From the NCBI RefSeq assembly GCF_035582795.1, contig NC_134367.1, positions 120,366,062-120,430,061 of the forward strand: DNA of 64,000 nt, read 5' to 3'. Both the position numbers and the translations under genes were made by a program. Source of the stretch: Mycteria americana. Taxonomy: Eukaryota; Chordata; Aves; Ciconiiformes; Ciconiidae. Every line of letters begins with the position of its first letter. The first letter of the stretch is position 1. Under the pieces are notes generated by a model. That model ran no database searches. It had not been told where the DNA came from and was given only the letters and a program-made list of their open reading frames with translations. Shown piece after piece: positions 36,801 through 47,700 of the stretch.

Positions 36801-39800
36801 CAAGTTTTAAGATGCTCTTTCCTTCTGCTATAGTAAGCATGATGAACTTCATGAACAGAGCCAGGAGGGATGGGTTTAACTTGTGACTTCTAGAAGCATC
36901 AGTGGAAAGGAACCCTGTAGAACATGTTTCCTTTTAAATTGCACACATAATATACCCTGAAAGGAATATACTCCATAGCTTTCTAGTTTTGGGGCCTGAA
37001 TCTGTACTTCTGGGAAGCCTCCAGGAAAGCCAGATTTGTTGTGGACACCTAGTTATCCTACTTAGGGCTGAGGGCTGTTGTCTATGGGTTTTGCTGTTCT
37101 TCCTTTACGTCTTCAAATTTTCTCTTATTTTCTTAAATGAAGCACAAATATGCTAGAACAGCTTCTCTCAGCTCATAAAGCACTGCAAAAATGCCAGATC
37201 ATTTCTGTTGACTTCTTAGATTTTCATGCTCTAAAAACCCAGCTCAGTCACATTTGTGTCTCTGCAGTGGGACCATGGAAGGAAAAGAGATGTCACCAAG
37301 TTGTCACTCGGAGGAGAGCAGCATATTGGACCTACCCTCTGTTTGTGACCTAGCAGAGCGCTTTCTGCCTCCACACAGCTCTGAAAACAGCGAGGAGCTT
37401 TTTCGTTCTGTGGATACTTTTCCCTCTCCGCCAACAGGTAACAGCTTCTGCCTCTCCACTTGCTCTTTCTTTAGCCAATGCATTATCTATTTAGGCAGTG
37501 TGTCATTTGACTGAGTAACAGCAGTCTGATACTGGTGCATCTGCCTTGTCTTAAAACACAGTTTACCAGAACTACAGTCAGTTCCGGCTTGACAGATACA
37601 GTGAGAACTGTGGGTCATGAGACACAGGAGAGGAGTTCAGAGGATACTATCAGCTGCTAATGTTTTGATAACACTGTTTCTTCATGTTTAGTGTGTTCTC
37701 AGAGGAAAAGAGTTACTTGAACTAACCCACAGAGCAATCCTCCAGGCAATTTCCAGTAGGAGATACTGTCTGAAATTACCATAGTTAGTAAGAAATGTTT
37801 TTAAACTTTTCCTTATGTTCTTCACATGCTCATCACGTATCTTCCACTCCTGAGCTCAGGATGTGGCCTCTGTAGCCTGTTACTTTAAAATTGTAGCAGT
37901 GAATGTTTGCTTGTGCTAATGACCTGGCTGTGATAGAACTGCTTCAGTTCAGCTCTTGGGAGACAGCAGTTTCCTCACTTGAAGGAGGACTGATTCCTGC
38001 AGAAGCAGCATTTCAGGTCAGCCACTACTCCAGATTCTCAGGAGTAATGGTGTATCTGAGAAGATTGAGGGATAGCTGGCACATTCTGATGACTACACTC
38101 CTTGACCCAGTCAGTGTGAATATATGGCAAGAAGCGTGAAATTGAAATGCACTGGCCCAGTGACACTTCTTGCCATATATTCATACTGGCTGGGCTGAAG
38201 GTTGTTGTAATTATATTTAATATTGGGGGGGGGAATAAAATCTGATCAGCAAATAATGTGTGGAGATGGTTTGTCAAGGCACCTGAGCAGCTGAAACGTC
38301 ACTGATGACATTTCTGGTTGCTTTGGAGTCTTAAGTAGTGTAAAAGTAGAGTTTGGCTCCTCTTCTTCCTCTGGCACTGTGTGGTTTACTTTGGCATAGT
38401 TTCAAGAAGTTGGCTTGGAATTAGACGTGAGTTTTTTCAGTGGGAATTCCACTATTTTGCATGCTAAGCAGCGGGATCTACCAAAGTAATCTAGCTCTGT
38501 TGATGTTGACTACTTGCCTGTGCAGTTGTCTTCACCTCTTAATTGTGGGACATCCAGAACTGTAATGAAATCTGCAAACAGTAGATACCAATCCTTGCTT
38601 TGGTTTTCCTGTGCAGACCAGGAAGTCACGTGTCTTATGTTACTAATGATGCAAATCGTCTACTGTAACCTCCACTTTAAACCATGATCCATATTACATT
38701 CCATGATCCATATTGCATTAGAGGAATAGTGACGTGGTTTGAAGTTTTGCTTTATTTTTTGTGCATAAGAGTGGTGACCACCACTACAAAGAATGTCCTG
38801 TCTTTTCCGCTGTCGTGAAAGAGGAGGATGGGGAAGTTCCTCTAACAGTGAGACAGGCTGGAAGGCATTTCACAAGCCCTGGGTCGCAGGTATGAAGAAA
38901 TTCTGGGAGCTGTGAGGCAGTTCCTGCAATGTTTGTAGAGTGGCTTAGTTGCTCAAACACCATTTAGTGTGGCTCGGCGCAACTGGACTTCATTGCTCTG
39001 ATGAATGGGATGCACAGAAGAACTGCATGACCACTCAGCAGTCCTAAGACTGGTCTGAGGCATAGCGGCGGTGACATATGCAGAAATGAAGATAGGCAGC
39101 TCTAAACCCAAATGACAGCATTGAGGGAGTCATTTACGGTGCATGTGTGGAATATGTAGCTGAAGCTCAGTACCGAGGCATGCTGAGAGGCCAGATCCTG
39201 CCTCCTTGCTGTCTCCAACACCCCCTGTTGTCAGTGGGGATTCCGGGTGTGCTGAGGAGGGCAGATCAGGCCTCCTTCAGCGCTTGTTTTAGAGACCCTT
39301 CACAACTGAAACCACTTGGCAATAACTGGGATGCATGCTATAAAATGGTTCCTTACCCGGTGCTCCTGAGAGTAAAATAACCGGACTCAGTTCATGCTCT
39401 GAACATCTTGCTTCCTTTCTCCTTATAACAGCATCAAACCAATACACATACTCACTTAAACTCTCTTTCTTTTTTGATGCAACTTCAGCTTTCTAAGCCA
39501 TTGAGTTTGGTCAGTGTGGCAGAAGTGACAGGAGGACAGTTTTAAAAACAGTCTGCCTGCACCAGATGTTCTTGGACAAGCAAGTTCTGTCAAACGTATC
39601 ATGGGAAAGGAAGCTCCTTTGCTTGTTTGTTTTCTCATGAGACATTGTAAACTGCTGCTGTGGCACAAGATAAATTAGGAGAGCAGGAGTGGCTATAGCT
39701 TGCACCCCACAGTATGACCAGAAGATTGTATCCTGGGGCTTGGGCAGGATGGATGATGGGTCTTCTCATCAAACTTGGAAGATTTTTATTAGGGGTGGGA

Positions 39801-41856
39801 ATCTTCCTTAGTGATTCAAAAGCATTTCTAAAAGGCCGTTACGTCTCTGGGCATGTGACAGCTTCCTTAGCAAAGAAGCAGACTGACAGCATAGGCTGTG
39901 TTTTCTGACATCTGTCACATGAACTGGACTGAGACTGACTGAAATATCATGCCATCCCAGCCTCAGGAGTTGGAAATGGATATGGAGGTATTCCTAGTGC
40001 CTGAGTCACTAGTAATGGGTCTTACTAGTCTAGAGAGGCTCCATCACTTGTAGTAGCAGAAGATAGTACCCATTAGCCATGAAAACAGGGCCTTCTGAAA
40101 GCAGGCATCCCTAGGCAAGAAAACAGTAGTCCTGTGGGAATACTACTAAATGTCTAAGTTGCGTATAAACGAGTGGTTTTACGATTTGTGCAGGAGTGAG
40201 GGTTCTGCTATTGCAACAAACATGCATACTTTTAGCTTATTGTCGTAGTGAATTCAAGTGTTTAAGTGGTGATAGACTGAGAAAATTAAATTAGATCAGT
40301 GAACCTTTCAGTATGCTTCCTTTTTTTTTTACCCGATACTGAAAAATAATTTAAAAAAATTAATTGTTTGTAATGTTTCTAATCTGTATCACTCAGTTGC
40401 ACAATGCTGCAGCAACACCTTAATACTTCCTCCGGATTAAGAAAAGTTGCCAGCAAAATTTCTTAGTTGGCAGTGCCCAAGTGTGTGTGAGGGAAGCCTT
40501 AAATTATTTGAATTAATATTTGAAAGGCAGCTAATAAAGGTTGTTTACAGTGAAATAAGTCACTGGCAATGTTCCTTTTTCTTGTAGGGCACTACACCAG
40601 AGTGTACCAGGGACAGTGGAAACATAGTCTTTGCCTGGAAAAATTGCAGCCTAAGAAAGGGTTAGAGAATAGACTACAGATGTGGGCAGGGCAGGGTCCT
40701 GGGCTCTGCCCATGCTGCATGGTCTGACAGAGCTGGGTTTGCCAGCACAGCCCTGGAGCGATGCTACCAAGCTTGGAGGCAGCGTTTGAGAGCTCAGCCG
40801 TGGCACCATGCTTGGGAGACCGCTTGTCTGAAGCATGGGCAGAGCTCAGCCCTATCTGCCTGCATGGCTGTTCCCTGGGGCTAGCGATCTTGGCGGAATG
40901 GGTCTCCTTGTTTGTCCTGTAGCTTCTCCCTTAATCCCTTTTTCTTTGTAATGAAAAGTAGTTAAAAAGCTGTGTCGTTAGGAGAATGGATGGGTAGATA
41001 GGGTCATCCAGCGGAAGGGGAAGGTACATGGAAAATGTAGCGTCACAGGAACAGAGAAAATAGAGGAAGGATGACAGTAGGAGAGGAAGCATGATGCTGG
41101 AGAGATGGGGTGGAGCAGGAAGACAGAGTTCACTGTGTGATTGGAGAGGCCTGTGTGTATCTAAAAGCTGGCTAGCTTTTTTAAAAAAATCAATAATAAA
41201 AGCCAGTTTGGGGGTGTTCAACCTTTAGTTGCCTCTCCAAAAGCACTGCTTTGGTTCCTGCAATTTGCCTCAGGTTTGAGCCCAGGCTTACCTTTGGTTA
41301 TTTTCCATGGACTGCCCTGACCTCTTTAATGCAGCGAGAGTCCCAGGCTGCCCCTGGCTGTGCTTCTTATTCCTGCTCCATCCTTAGCGTTGGTATTCAG
41401 GTGGCCACATGAGGAGCCAGCTCAGGGAATTGACCCAGCTTGCTGGGCAGCCACGTGAATATTTGTATGGAGGAGGTGGGGACAGCTGCTCTTTCTGGCA
41501 GCAGCACAGGTATATTGCCAAGATAGAGCTCTCTGCAACGTGTCCTGTCTTTCACATGGGGTTACAGTCTTTCCAGAATGGTGGCTTCTGGAAAAAGTAA
41601 TGTTAGGGTATTAATTGCTTTTCCAATGCGGGGACCCAGGCTGTAGGTTCCTTTTGATCGATTGTGGTTTTTGTAGGCTTCCGTCAGAAGTAGTCCGTTT
41701 GGAAGAAGTTGTGAGAGCTTGGAGAAAATGGAGCAGACGCATTTCACTGGAGACTCAGTGGCTCCAGGCAAATCGTTCAGTCTGGGCCATGGCACTGCTG
41801 CTGAAATTGCCGCTCACGTCAAGAGGACACCTGATCACAAGATTATCCTAGTTTAA
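33770..41856 (+). CDS. Seven-exon gene of unknown function (overall model)
   Basis: The joined exons are 33770-33849, 34348-34468, 34591-34700, 37268-37437, 37937-38016, 38770-38889 and 41677-41856. They total 861 nt (286 codons plus stop), to which a first exon in the CpG island must be added. Every junction keeps phase (2, 0, 2, 1, 0, 0) and every intron has GT..AG ends. I do not recognise the protein. It is rich in Ser, Pro and Glu, has no obvious membrane segment or zinc-finger pattern, and carries several Ser-Pro and Thr-Pro sites (RRSPS, FPSPPT, TSPGS, SSPFG, KRTPD). That composition suggests a disordered, possibly phosphorylated regulatory protein; this is inference from composition only. 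The last exon could be an alternative end, given in-phase exon-like blocks further downstream. Confidence 0.6.
34348..34468 (+). CDS. Exon B of unknown gene
   Basis: The acceptor is GGTTTTATTTCTAG|A and the donor is ACAGTG|GTATAT. Only one of the three frames is open across the exon. It encodes 40 residues, including VYRLLSRRSPSVSKDSRASL and a hydrophobic LDVLFLIPRKN patch. Confidence 0.65.
34591..34700 (+). CDS. Exon C of unknown gene
   Basis: Two acceptors lie four bases apart (TTCTAG and TAGCAAG). Only the second, TAGCAAG|CTGGGA, keeps the frame from exon B. The donor is CCCAG|GTATGG. The exon encodes an acidic segment (LTNHEEEGGDSEIVTDC). Confidence 0.65.
37268..37437 (+). CDS. Exon D of unknown gene
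   Basis: Splice signals are strong (TTTGTGTCTCTGCAG|T and CCAACAG|GTAACA). This is the longest internal exon, with 56 codons between the partial codons. It contains SILDLPSVCDLAERFLPP, which may be a short amphipathic helix, and ends at SVDTFPSPPT. Confidence 0.75.
37937..38016 (+). CDS. Exon E of unknown gene
   Basis: The donor CATTTCAG|GTCAGC is strong. The acceptor GGCTGTGATAG|AA has a short pyrimidine tract but a near-ideal branch-point match (GCTAATGAC) 13-21 bases upstream. Only this acceptor keeps phase with exon D. It encodes LLQFSSWETAVSSLEGG. Confidence 0.55.
38106..38194. repeat. Near-perfect 29-bp hairpin
   Basis: The left arm 38106-38134 pairs with the right arm 38166-38194 over 29 positions. 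The only two non-Watson-Crick positions would be G-U pairs in a plus-strand transcript. The loop is 31 bases. The core arm sequence is TGAATATATGGCAAGAAG. Size, shape and intronic position resemble a microRNA precursor, but a small inverted-repeat transposon remnant is equally possible. Confidence 0.85.
38682..38719. repeat. 19-bp tandem duplication
   Basis: CCATGATCCATATTACATT is followed directly by the same sequence with one change (G for A), about 50 bp upstream of exon F. Confidence 0.9.
38770..38889 (+). CDS. Exon F of unknown gene
   Basis: This is a 40-codon exon with phase 0 at both ends. The acceptor is TTATTTTTTGTGCATAAG|A and the donor is TCGCAG|GTATGA. It encodes YKECPVFSAVVKEEDGEV, with a VKEE sequence that fits a sumoylation consensus, and ends TSPGSQ. 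Confidence 0.7.
40588..40660 (+). CDS. Candidate alternative exon
   Basis: A very good acceptor (TGTTCCTTTTTCTTGTAG|G) opens a phase-0 frame (GTTPECTRDSGNIVFAWKNC) compatible with exon F. The donor AAAGG|GTTAGA is weaker and leaves phase 1, which fits the second acceptor of the 49494 exon. It is a possible link between the two exon groups. Confidence 0.3.
41677..41856 (+). CDS. Terminal exon G of unknown gene
   Basis: After the acceptor GTGGTTTTTGTAG|G, a phase-0 frame of 59 codons runs to a TAA at 41854-41856. It begins with SSPFGRSCESLEKMEQ and ends with AAHVKRTPDHKIILV. An AATAAA follows after one base. An open frame of this length could occur by chance about one time in twenty, so its support comes from the splice phase and the polyA signal together. 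Confidence 0.5.
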   Translation, partial: ASVRSSPFGRSCESLEKMEQTHFTGDSVAPGKSFSLGHGTAAEIAAHVKRTPDHKIILV

Positions 41857-41857
41857 A

Positions 41858-41863
41858 AATAAA
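41858..41863 (+). terminator. Polyadenylation signal AATAAA
   Basis: The canonical hexamer lies one base after the stop codon. U- and GU-rich sequence (GATTTTTGGACTGTTCGG) follows 13-30 bases later, as expected for a cleavage site. If used, the 3' UTR would be only about 20-30 nt. Confidence 0.55.
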
Positions 41864-42174
41864 GGACATAATGATTTTTGGACTGTTCGGTTGCTTTCTG
41901 GGTTTTCAACCAAGCATGTTTGTTAAACAAAGCAGAAATATCCAGCCTGTTAACACAGCTCTCAGTTCTATATGCAATTGTGATTTCTCTGAAAAAAATG
42001 GTACACATATGCAGTGAATTTACATCCTTGGGTTTGCAGTGGGTTGTTTTGTCTTTTATTAGCAAGTGAGGAGTCATGCTAATGTTGGTGCATGTGTTCT
42101 GACTTGTCCTTAAATGCTCTCTCCTGTTTACCACGTCCACTTGGCTGTCAAGAGTTGCTTAATCTCTTTTGCAG

Positions 42175-42466
42175 AAGTGGGTCATGTTTACTGAAGAAGT
42201 CTGGCATGGTTTGTGCTTTTTCTGTATGGGAATTGTGCACAAGTGCTGACGTAGAAGCTGAAAATGAAAGGAGCAGGCTGTACTTGTCATGTCAGCAGCA
42301 ACCTTTCAGGGCTGGCACTTCGTGGGTGCTTGAAGGTTCAGTTCAGCCCAGCACTTATTGTATCGATTCATTACTTGGTATAGAAATTATAGCTTGGCCG
42401 TCTCAGCTACGACTGTTACCAAAAGTAGCAGAATTTCCAAAATGGTTTTTTGTCTGGCCATGCTGA
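42175..42466 (+). CDS. Candidate terminal exon or chance frame
   Basis: A strong acceptor (CTTAATCTCTTTTGCAG|A) is followed by 96 open codons with the phase that needs two preceding bases. No exon upstream supplies that phase in the model above, and no strong donor is present. It may be an alternative terminal exon or chance. Confidence 0.15.
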
Positions 42467-44215
42467 AGACAACCTGAAGGCTAAAGACCTTTATATATAT
42501 TCTCATTTAAGTAGTCTATGTTAACTTTGTAAATCCAAAACGCGTGATGTTTTAAATCACTTTCAGACTGAGCCAAAGCTGAGCTAAGAAGGACTTGAAC
42601 TTGCACTCCTGGCTGCCGTGGTTAGATGCAGAAACTTCTGATAGTCTCCCTTACCAAAAAGTTATAGATTGCCCAAAGAATATCTTACTTTTTGGCTTGA
42701 TGTGGAGATGAATGGGAGGGTGCTGTACAAAGGTGCTTTGTGTTGTTATGAAGAGTCTCCTTTGACTGCAGGAAGTTAACATGCTCTCCCACTTGCAAAC
42801 CTTCTTCAGTTTGAATTGTGATCCCAAACACCATCAGAATGAATGGGGTTTTTTTAGGTAGATGACCTGTGCATAACTACCTTGGCCTTGCTGAAGATCA
42901 TGGCCCCTATTTTGGGAATTACTGGATTTTTATTGGTTTTGGTTCGTTTACTGCTGCCCTCTAGTGAGCAATGTTACCAGTTTCTGATGCTACCAGCCTT
43001 GCATGCTTGGAACTTAGAGGGCTTAGTGATTTTTTTTTTTCTTCAGCTGGTGGCGGTGTATGTCAGCATACAGTATACAGCAGCCGGTGTATGTCACTGT
43101 AGCGAGCTCAGTCCTATGTCAGATTACTGCTGTTGAGAAATGATGCTAAACAATCCCCAAGGCTGATGTGGGAATACTTCTCAGGATTTTTAGTTGCACA
43201 TTGTTTACTGCATGGATCTTGGCATAAGGTGGCTAATGTTTTCTGTTGGGGAAGTATTTGTTTTTGTCTGGGAATAGCCTTCCTACTTCTGTCTGTTACA
43301 ATTACAGCTGTGCTGGGATCTGATTTTGTTATGTAAATGAAGAGTCTTTAAAGCTCGGTTATATTATGCTTTTTTTGGGTGCAACTGTCATTTTTTTAGC
43401 CTTTCCAAAAGTTCTGTTTTTAGCAACTTTCTCTTTTGTCCCTGATACTGGTATAAACATCCACTTTTTTGTCAAGGCGGGTGATTTGTTTAACTTATCA
43501 AAAGCAAAGAAACACCTATTTTCAAATGAATGTGTATTTTTTTTTAATTGAGGATTTCTAACCAAGTACACTCTGAAATATGATCAAAATACTAGATTTT
43601 TCTTAATACTGTAGTCTTCTCAAGAGGAAAAAAAAAGGTGAAATGTTTCAAATCCTAGTAATTTTGTATAGATGATGTGGTCCAGTGGGGCAGATGCTCA
43701 GTGGACTTGAATTTATGCAGCTCCACTGAAGTCAGGGGCAGGCCCTTGGGTCGGGTAACTACATGGCTCTGGTGAGTTTGGCAGCATTGACTTTCCAAGC
43801 ATCTCTTTGTGGCCCAGTTGTGTTGAATATTGAATGAAGCTGCAAAGTGGAATTCATGCTACCTTACATAAAAGGAATACAGGGAAACCACACGACACAA
43901 AAAATAAAGCACTCGGCACCACTGAGCTGCTGAAGGTCTTACATATTTCGTAAATTAATTTTTCAGGAATGTGTTACATAAAGCATCCAGCCAAGAATAA
44001 ATCCTGGAAGAGAAAAAGACAGTGCTTTATTCTTCACAGTCTGAGGAAGAAAACTAATCCTATTTTAAGGAGAATTAGAGCACTATACTTATATCAGTAA
44101 GGGAAAAAACTGAGACATGTGGCTTGCCTTTTAGACTTTAAATGCTTCAGAGTACCTCTATGTTCTGTGAAAATGAACAGTTTGTACTACCATTAGTTAA
44201 TAATTAGAAATCAAG
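42467..44215. other. No gene seen
   Basis: This is non-coding sequence with T-rich stretches. A strong acceptor-like site near 43047 (T12CTTCAG) is followed by only 14 codons to a GTATGT donor, which is too weak to call an exon. Confidence 0.5.
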
Positions 44216-44781
44216 TGTCCTGGTTTCAGCTGAGATAGAGTTAATTTTCTTTATAGTAGCTAGTATGGGGATATGTTTTGGATTTGTGCTGAAAACAGTG
44301 TTGATAACACACTGATGTTTTAGTTGTTGCTGCACTGGTCAAAGACTTTTTCTGCTCCCCATGCTCTGCCAGGTGCAGAAGAAGTTGGGAGGGGACACAG
44401 CCAAGATAGTTAATCCAAACTGACCAAAGGGCTATTCCATACCGTATGACATCATGCTCAGTCTATAAAGTGGGGAAGAAGAAGGAAGGGGGGGACATTC
44501 GGAGTGATGGCGTTTGTCTTCCCAAGTAACCGTTGCACGTGATGGAGCCCTGCTTTCCTAGAGATGGCTGAACACCTGCCTGCCCATGGGAAGGCGTGAA
44601 TGAATTCCTTGTTTTGCTTTGCTTGCGTGCGCAGCTTTTGCTTTACTTATTAAACTGTCTTTATCTCGACCCACGAGTTTTCTTGCTTTTACTCTTCTGA
44701 TTCTCTCCCTCATCCCACCAGGAGGGGAGTGAGCGAGCGGCTGTGTGGGGCTCAGTTGCTGGCTGGGGTTAAACCATGACA
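44216..44781 (+). mobile_element. Solo LTR, ERVL-type, with intact target duplication
   Basis: The element starts TGTCCTGGTTTCAGCTGAGATAG and ends GGTTAAACCATGACA, both characteristic of a widespread bird LTR family. It is flanked on both sides by TCAAG (44211-44215 and 44782-44786), a perfect 5-bp target duplication as expected for ERV class III (ERVL). It contains a TATAAA at 44464-44469 and an ATTAAA polyA signal at 44649-44654. At 566 bp with no internal coding region, it is a solo LTR formed by recombination between the two ends of a provirus. Confidence 0.93.
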
Positions 44782-44786
44782 TCAAG

Positions 44787-47700
44787 TCCAGAGGAAATGC
44801 TTCAGTAACAAAGACAAGGAGTTGCACTTACTGAATTTGCCTGATCAGATTCTGTGGTTCTGTGCATAAAGGAGAGCTTGGGAGTTTGTCTCTCAGAGGT
44901 GCAGTGCAACTGTGTGCTGTAGTCTGAGGTTTTGTATTGACTTGTTTGGAGTTGCATCTTCTGCTCAGAGTGAGTTTTCTTCTGCTACCCAGGTCATATT
45001 TTTTTCCCAGAAAAAGAGGATTTGGTAGGTTTGCTCTCATTAGGCACACAGTTTCAGCTGTATCCGCCAGTCTAATTACCAAGCCTTTCAACATGGAAAG
45101 GAGCATAATATGTGTTCTGCATGTTATCCCTGAATACTTAAAAAATGCTGGTACAATACAGAACTTGGGATTTGCGTATTTGAGGGTGACTCCGAGGGAC
45201 CATCACTGTTGTTTCCTTTCATTCATTGTTTTTAGTTGAGCATATAGGCTCATTAAATCCTTGCCAGCCTCTCTTTATAGAGGCAGAAACAGAATTGGTT
45301 GAATTCCAATTTGGGATGCTCCCACAGTGAAGTGGTTTCTAAATTGTTCTAAATGTTCTAAGTTTCTAAATGTTTCTAAGTGGTTCTGAATGTTGGCAGG
45401 AGTTTTGTTTCCTCCCTAAAGCCAGTCCTAAGCAGTTGCCTATCAAACTTGTAACTGGATGCTGTAGTCTTGTACTGAGAACTACTGCATGATTATTGTA
45501 GAGCTAGGAGCTGGTGGCTCATCTGCATGGTAGCTTTAGGGGTGGGCCTGACCTGTAACAAATTGCCATTGCTTAAAGAGTCACCTTTTGTTAATAAGTG
45601 CAACAGACTAAGTATCTGTGGAAGGTAATGGGGGTACTGGTTTGGGGGTCCTTTTTAGTGATATATGTATGCATGTGTTTGTTGTGCTGGATTTAGAGCT
45701 TCTTCAGCTCTAATCACCACGACAGAGATGAAGTTTTTGTTTATGGTACTGGACAGTAACTTTCATAGGTAGGGACTAATCCAGAGCTCCCTGCTGATGC
45801 CAGCTAATACTGGTTTGGGTCTGTAGAACACAGCCCTGCAAAGAGCTGAGCGACTGTGCTTCCCTTGACTGTCCAGGGAGCTGGCTGCTCAGCTCCCTGC
45901 AAGACTGAAAACTTTCTGTGCATTCCATTAGTATGTTTCTTCAAGCTAGCAAAACATGTCTGCTTTCTAGTATTTAATGCTAAGTAGTGATGGGGAAGTG
46001 GGGAAACCTTGTGGCTGAAGATGCATGCACTTTAAGGTTTGCCAGTTTCTTACCCAGGAGGTAGTTCAGGTGAAATCTAATAGCAAAGAACTAATTAGAT
46101 CTGTGATCTGAGCCAGACTTCCAGAGGTGGTCTTTTTCTTTTCCTGAAATCACCATTCTGCAAAGATGTTGCCATGTATTTAAAGGGTGATGATATACCT
46201 AGGATTTCTATACCAGTTAATGAGTTGAGGCAAACAAATATGCCACACATTCAAGGCTGAATGTGCTTGTTCAAAGCCAAATTCTGCTCTCATCCCACCT
46301 TCTTACAGTCCTTGTCCTGTCAAATTAGTTGCACTGACTGCCAGTGGTCTGCTCTGTGATCTTGGGCACAGCTCTTCACTGCTGTGGTCTCTGTTTCTTG
46401 TACCTGTGGGCTCTGTGCGTCTCACTCGCATGGTTGATGAGCTCCATGGGGCAGCGACCACGCTGTGCTCCATAGCTATCTGCTATACAGAGGACAGTGA
46501 AGTCTCTAGCTGCCTTCTGGGATAACAGAGCCCAGCAGTACCTTGTACCTGTCTGACCCAGGTACAAAGAACCTGTTGTTTCAAACTTTTGAAGGAAGTT
46601 TATTTAGTCCTTGTTTGGTCAGAGAAGGTGAAACAAGGTTCAGAGTAAGGAACACTAAATACTTCTAATGGAACCATTAAGCCATGAATCAGAGAACACC
46701 ATTGAGAACAAGACGTGTTTCTGAGGTAGCTCATAACTCTTTAGGTTATTTTCCATTTTAAATGTAAAGTCCCTACGTTGTGAAGATGATGCAGAGTTGC
46801 TGTGGTGCACTATATGATCTAGAGCCTGGATACTGAGTTGCCAATGTGCTTATACATAGCAAAGCTTACTGACTGTATGCTGCTGCGTCCATTACATTGC
46901 TAAAAGATTTTTAGTGAGGTTTTGTTTTCCTGTGTGCAAAAATGTGTCGGATTATTTTATTTTTTCAGACACTATTCACTTTGTGGAGATTTCTCTTAAA
47001 TGCTTCAGGCTCCTCATTTGCAAATACTGAGCCACCTTGCCAGGAGACACGAGGTGTCAGAGTCTGACAAGGCCTCACACAAATGAACTTTGGATTTAAG
47101 CGGTTTTGTCAGTTCTAACTGACACAATACAACAGGAAGCATCTCCAAAGAAGAAAATGCAGGACAAGCTAGTATGAGAATGCCCAAAGTGGGTCAGAGT
47201 GAAGATTGCTTGAGTGGTAACTTGTCTTCAGCAGCAGGTAACAGTGATATTTAAAGAGCAGTACAAACAGAAGTGATCCCGTCCCTGCAAGCCTTTAGCT
47301 TCCAGGACTTCTGGTTTAGGAGCCACAGATGGCATATCACTGTGTCACTAGCTCCTGATGAACGATCCTTCCAGGAATTTGTCTAACTGCTTTTGGACCT
47401 CTCTATCTCTCTCAATGTGGGAGTGGGGCTGTGGGGAACCACTGGCTTTGTTTTGCATCTTTTGCTTCCTTTGATCCCCTAAATCTCCTGAGTTCCTGCA
47501 GGCTAAGAAGCAGTGTACGATCACTGCTGTTTCTTTCTCCAAACCATTTGTGGTCTTACAGACATCTTACACATTATCCCTGTTGTATTTTTCCAGGCTA
47601 AAGAAACCTGGTGTATTTTATTTTTATCTAAAAGAAAAGCCATTCCAAGACTTTAGGCAGCTTTAGACTATCCTCTGTGTCCCTTCTAGCTTGGCAATGA

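Larger units (their letters stand above)
38017..38769. other. Intron E-F holding a long hairpin and a 19-bp duplication
   Basis: No coding sequence is visible. The intron contains the inverted repeat at 38106-38194, a G9 run at 38224-38232 and the tandem duplication at 38682-38719. Confidence 0.6.

Noticed and set aside
42882-43136. Hydrophobic 84-codon frame that looks like membrane segments
   Set aside because: The hydrophobicity comes from T-rich sequence (Phe/Leu codons) and it crosses a poly-T splice-like tract.
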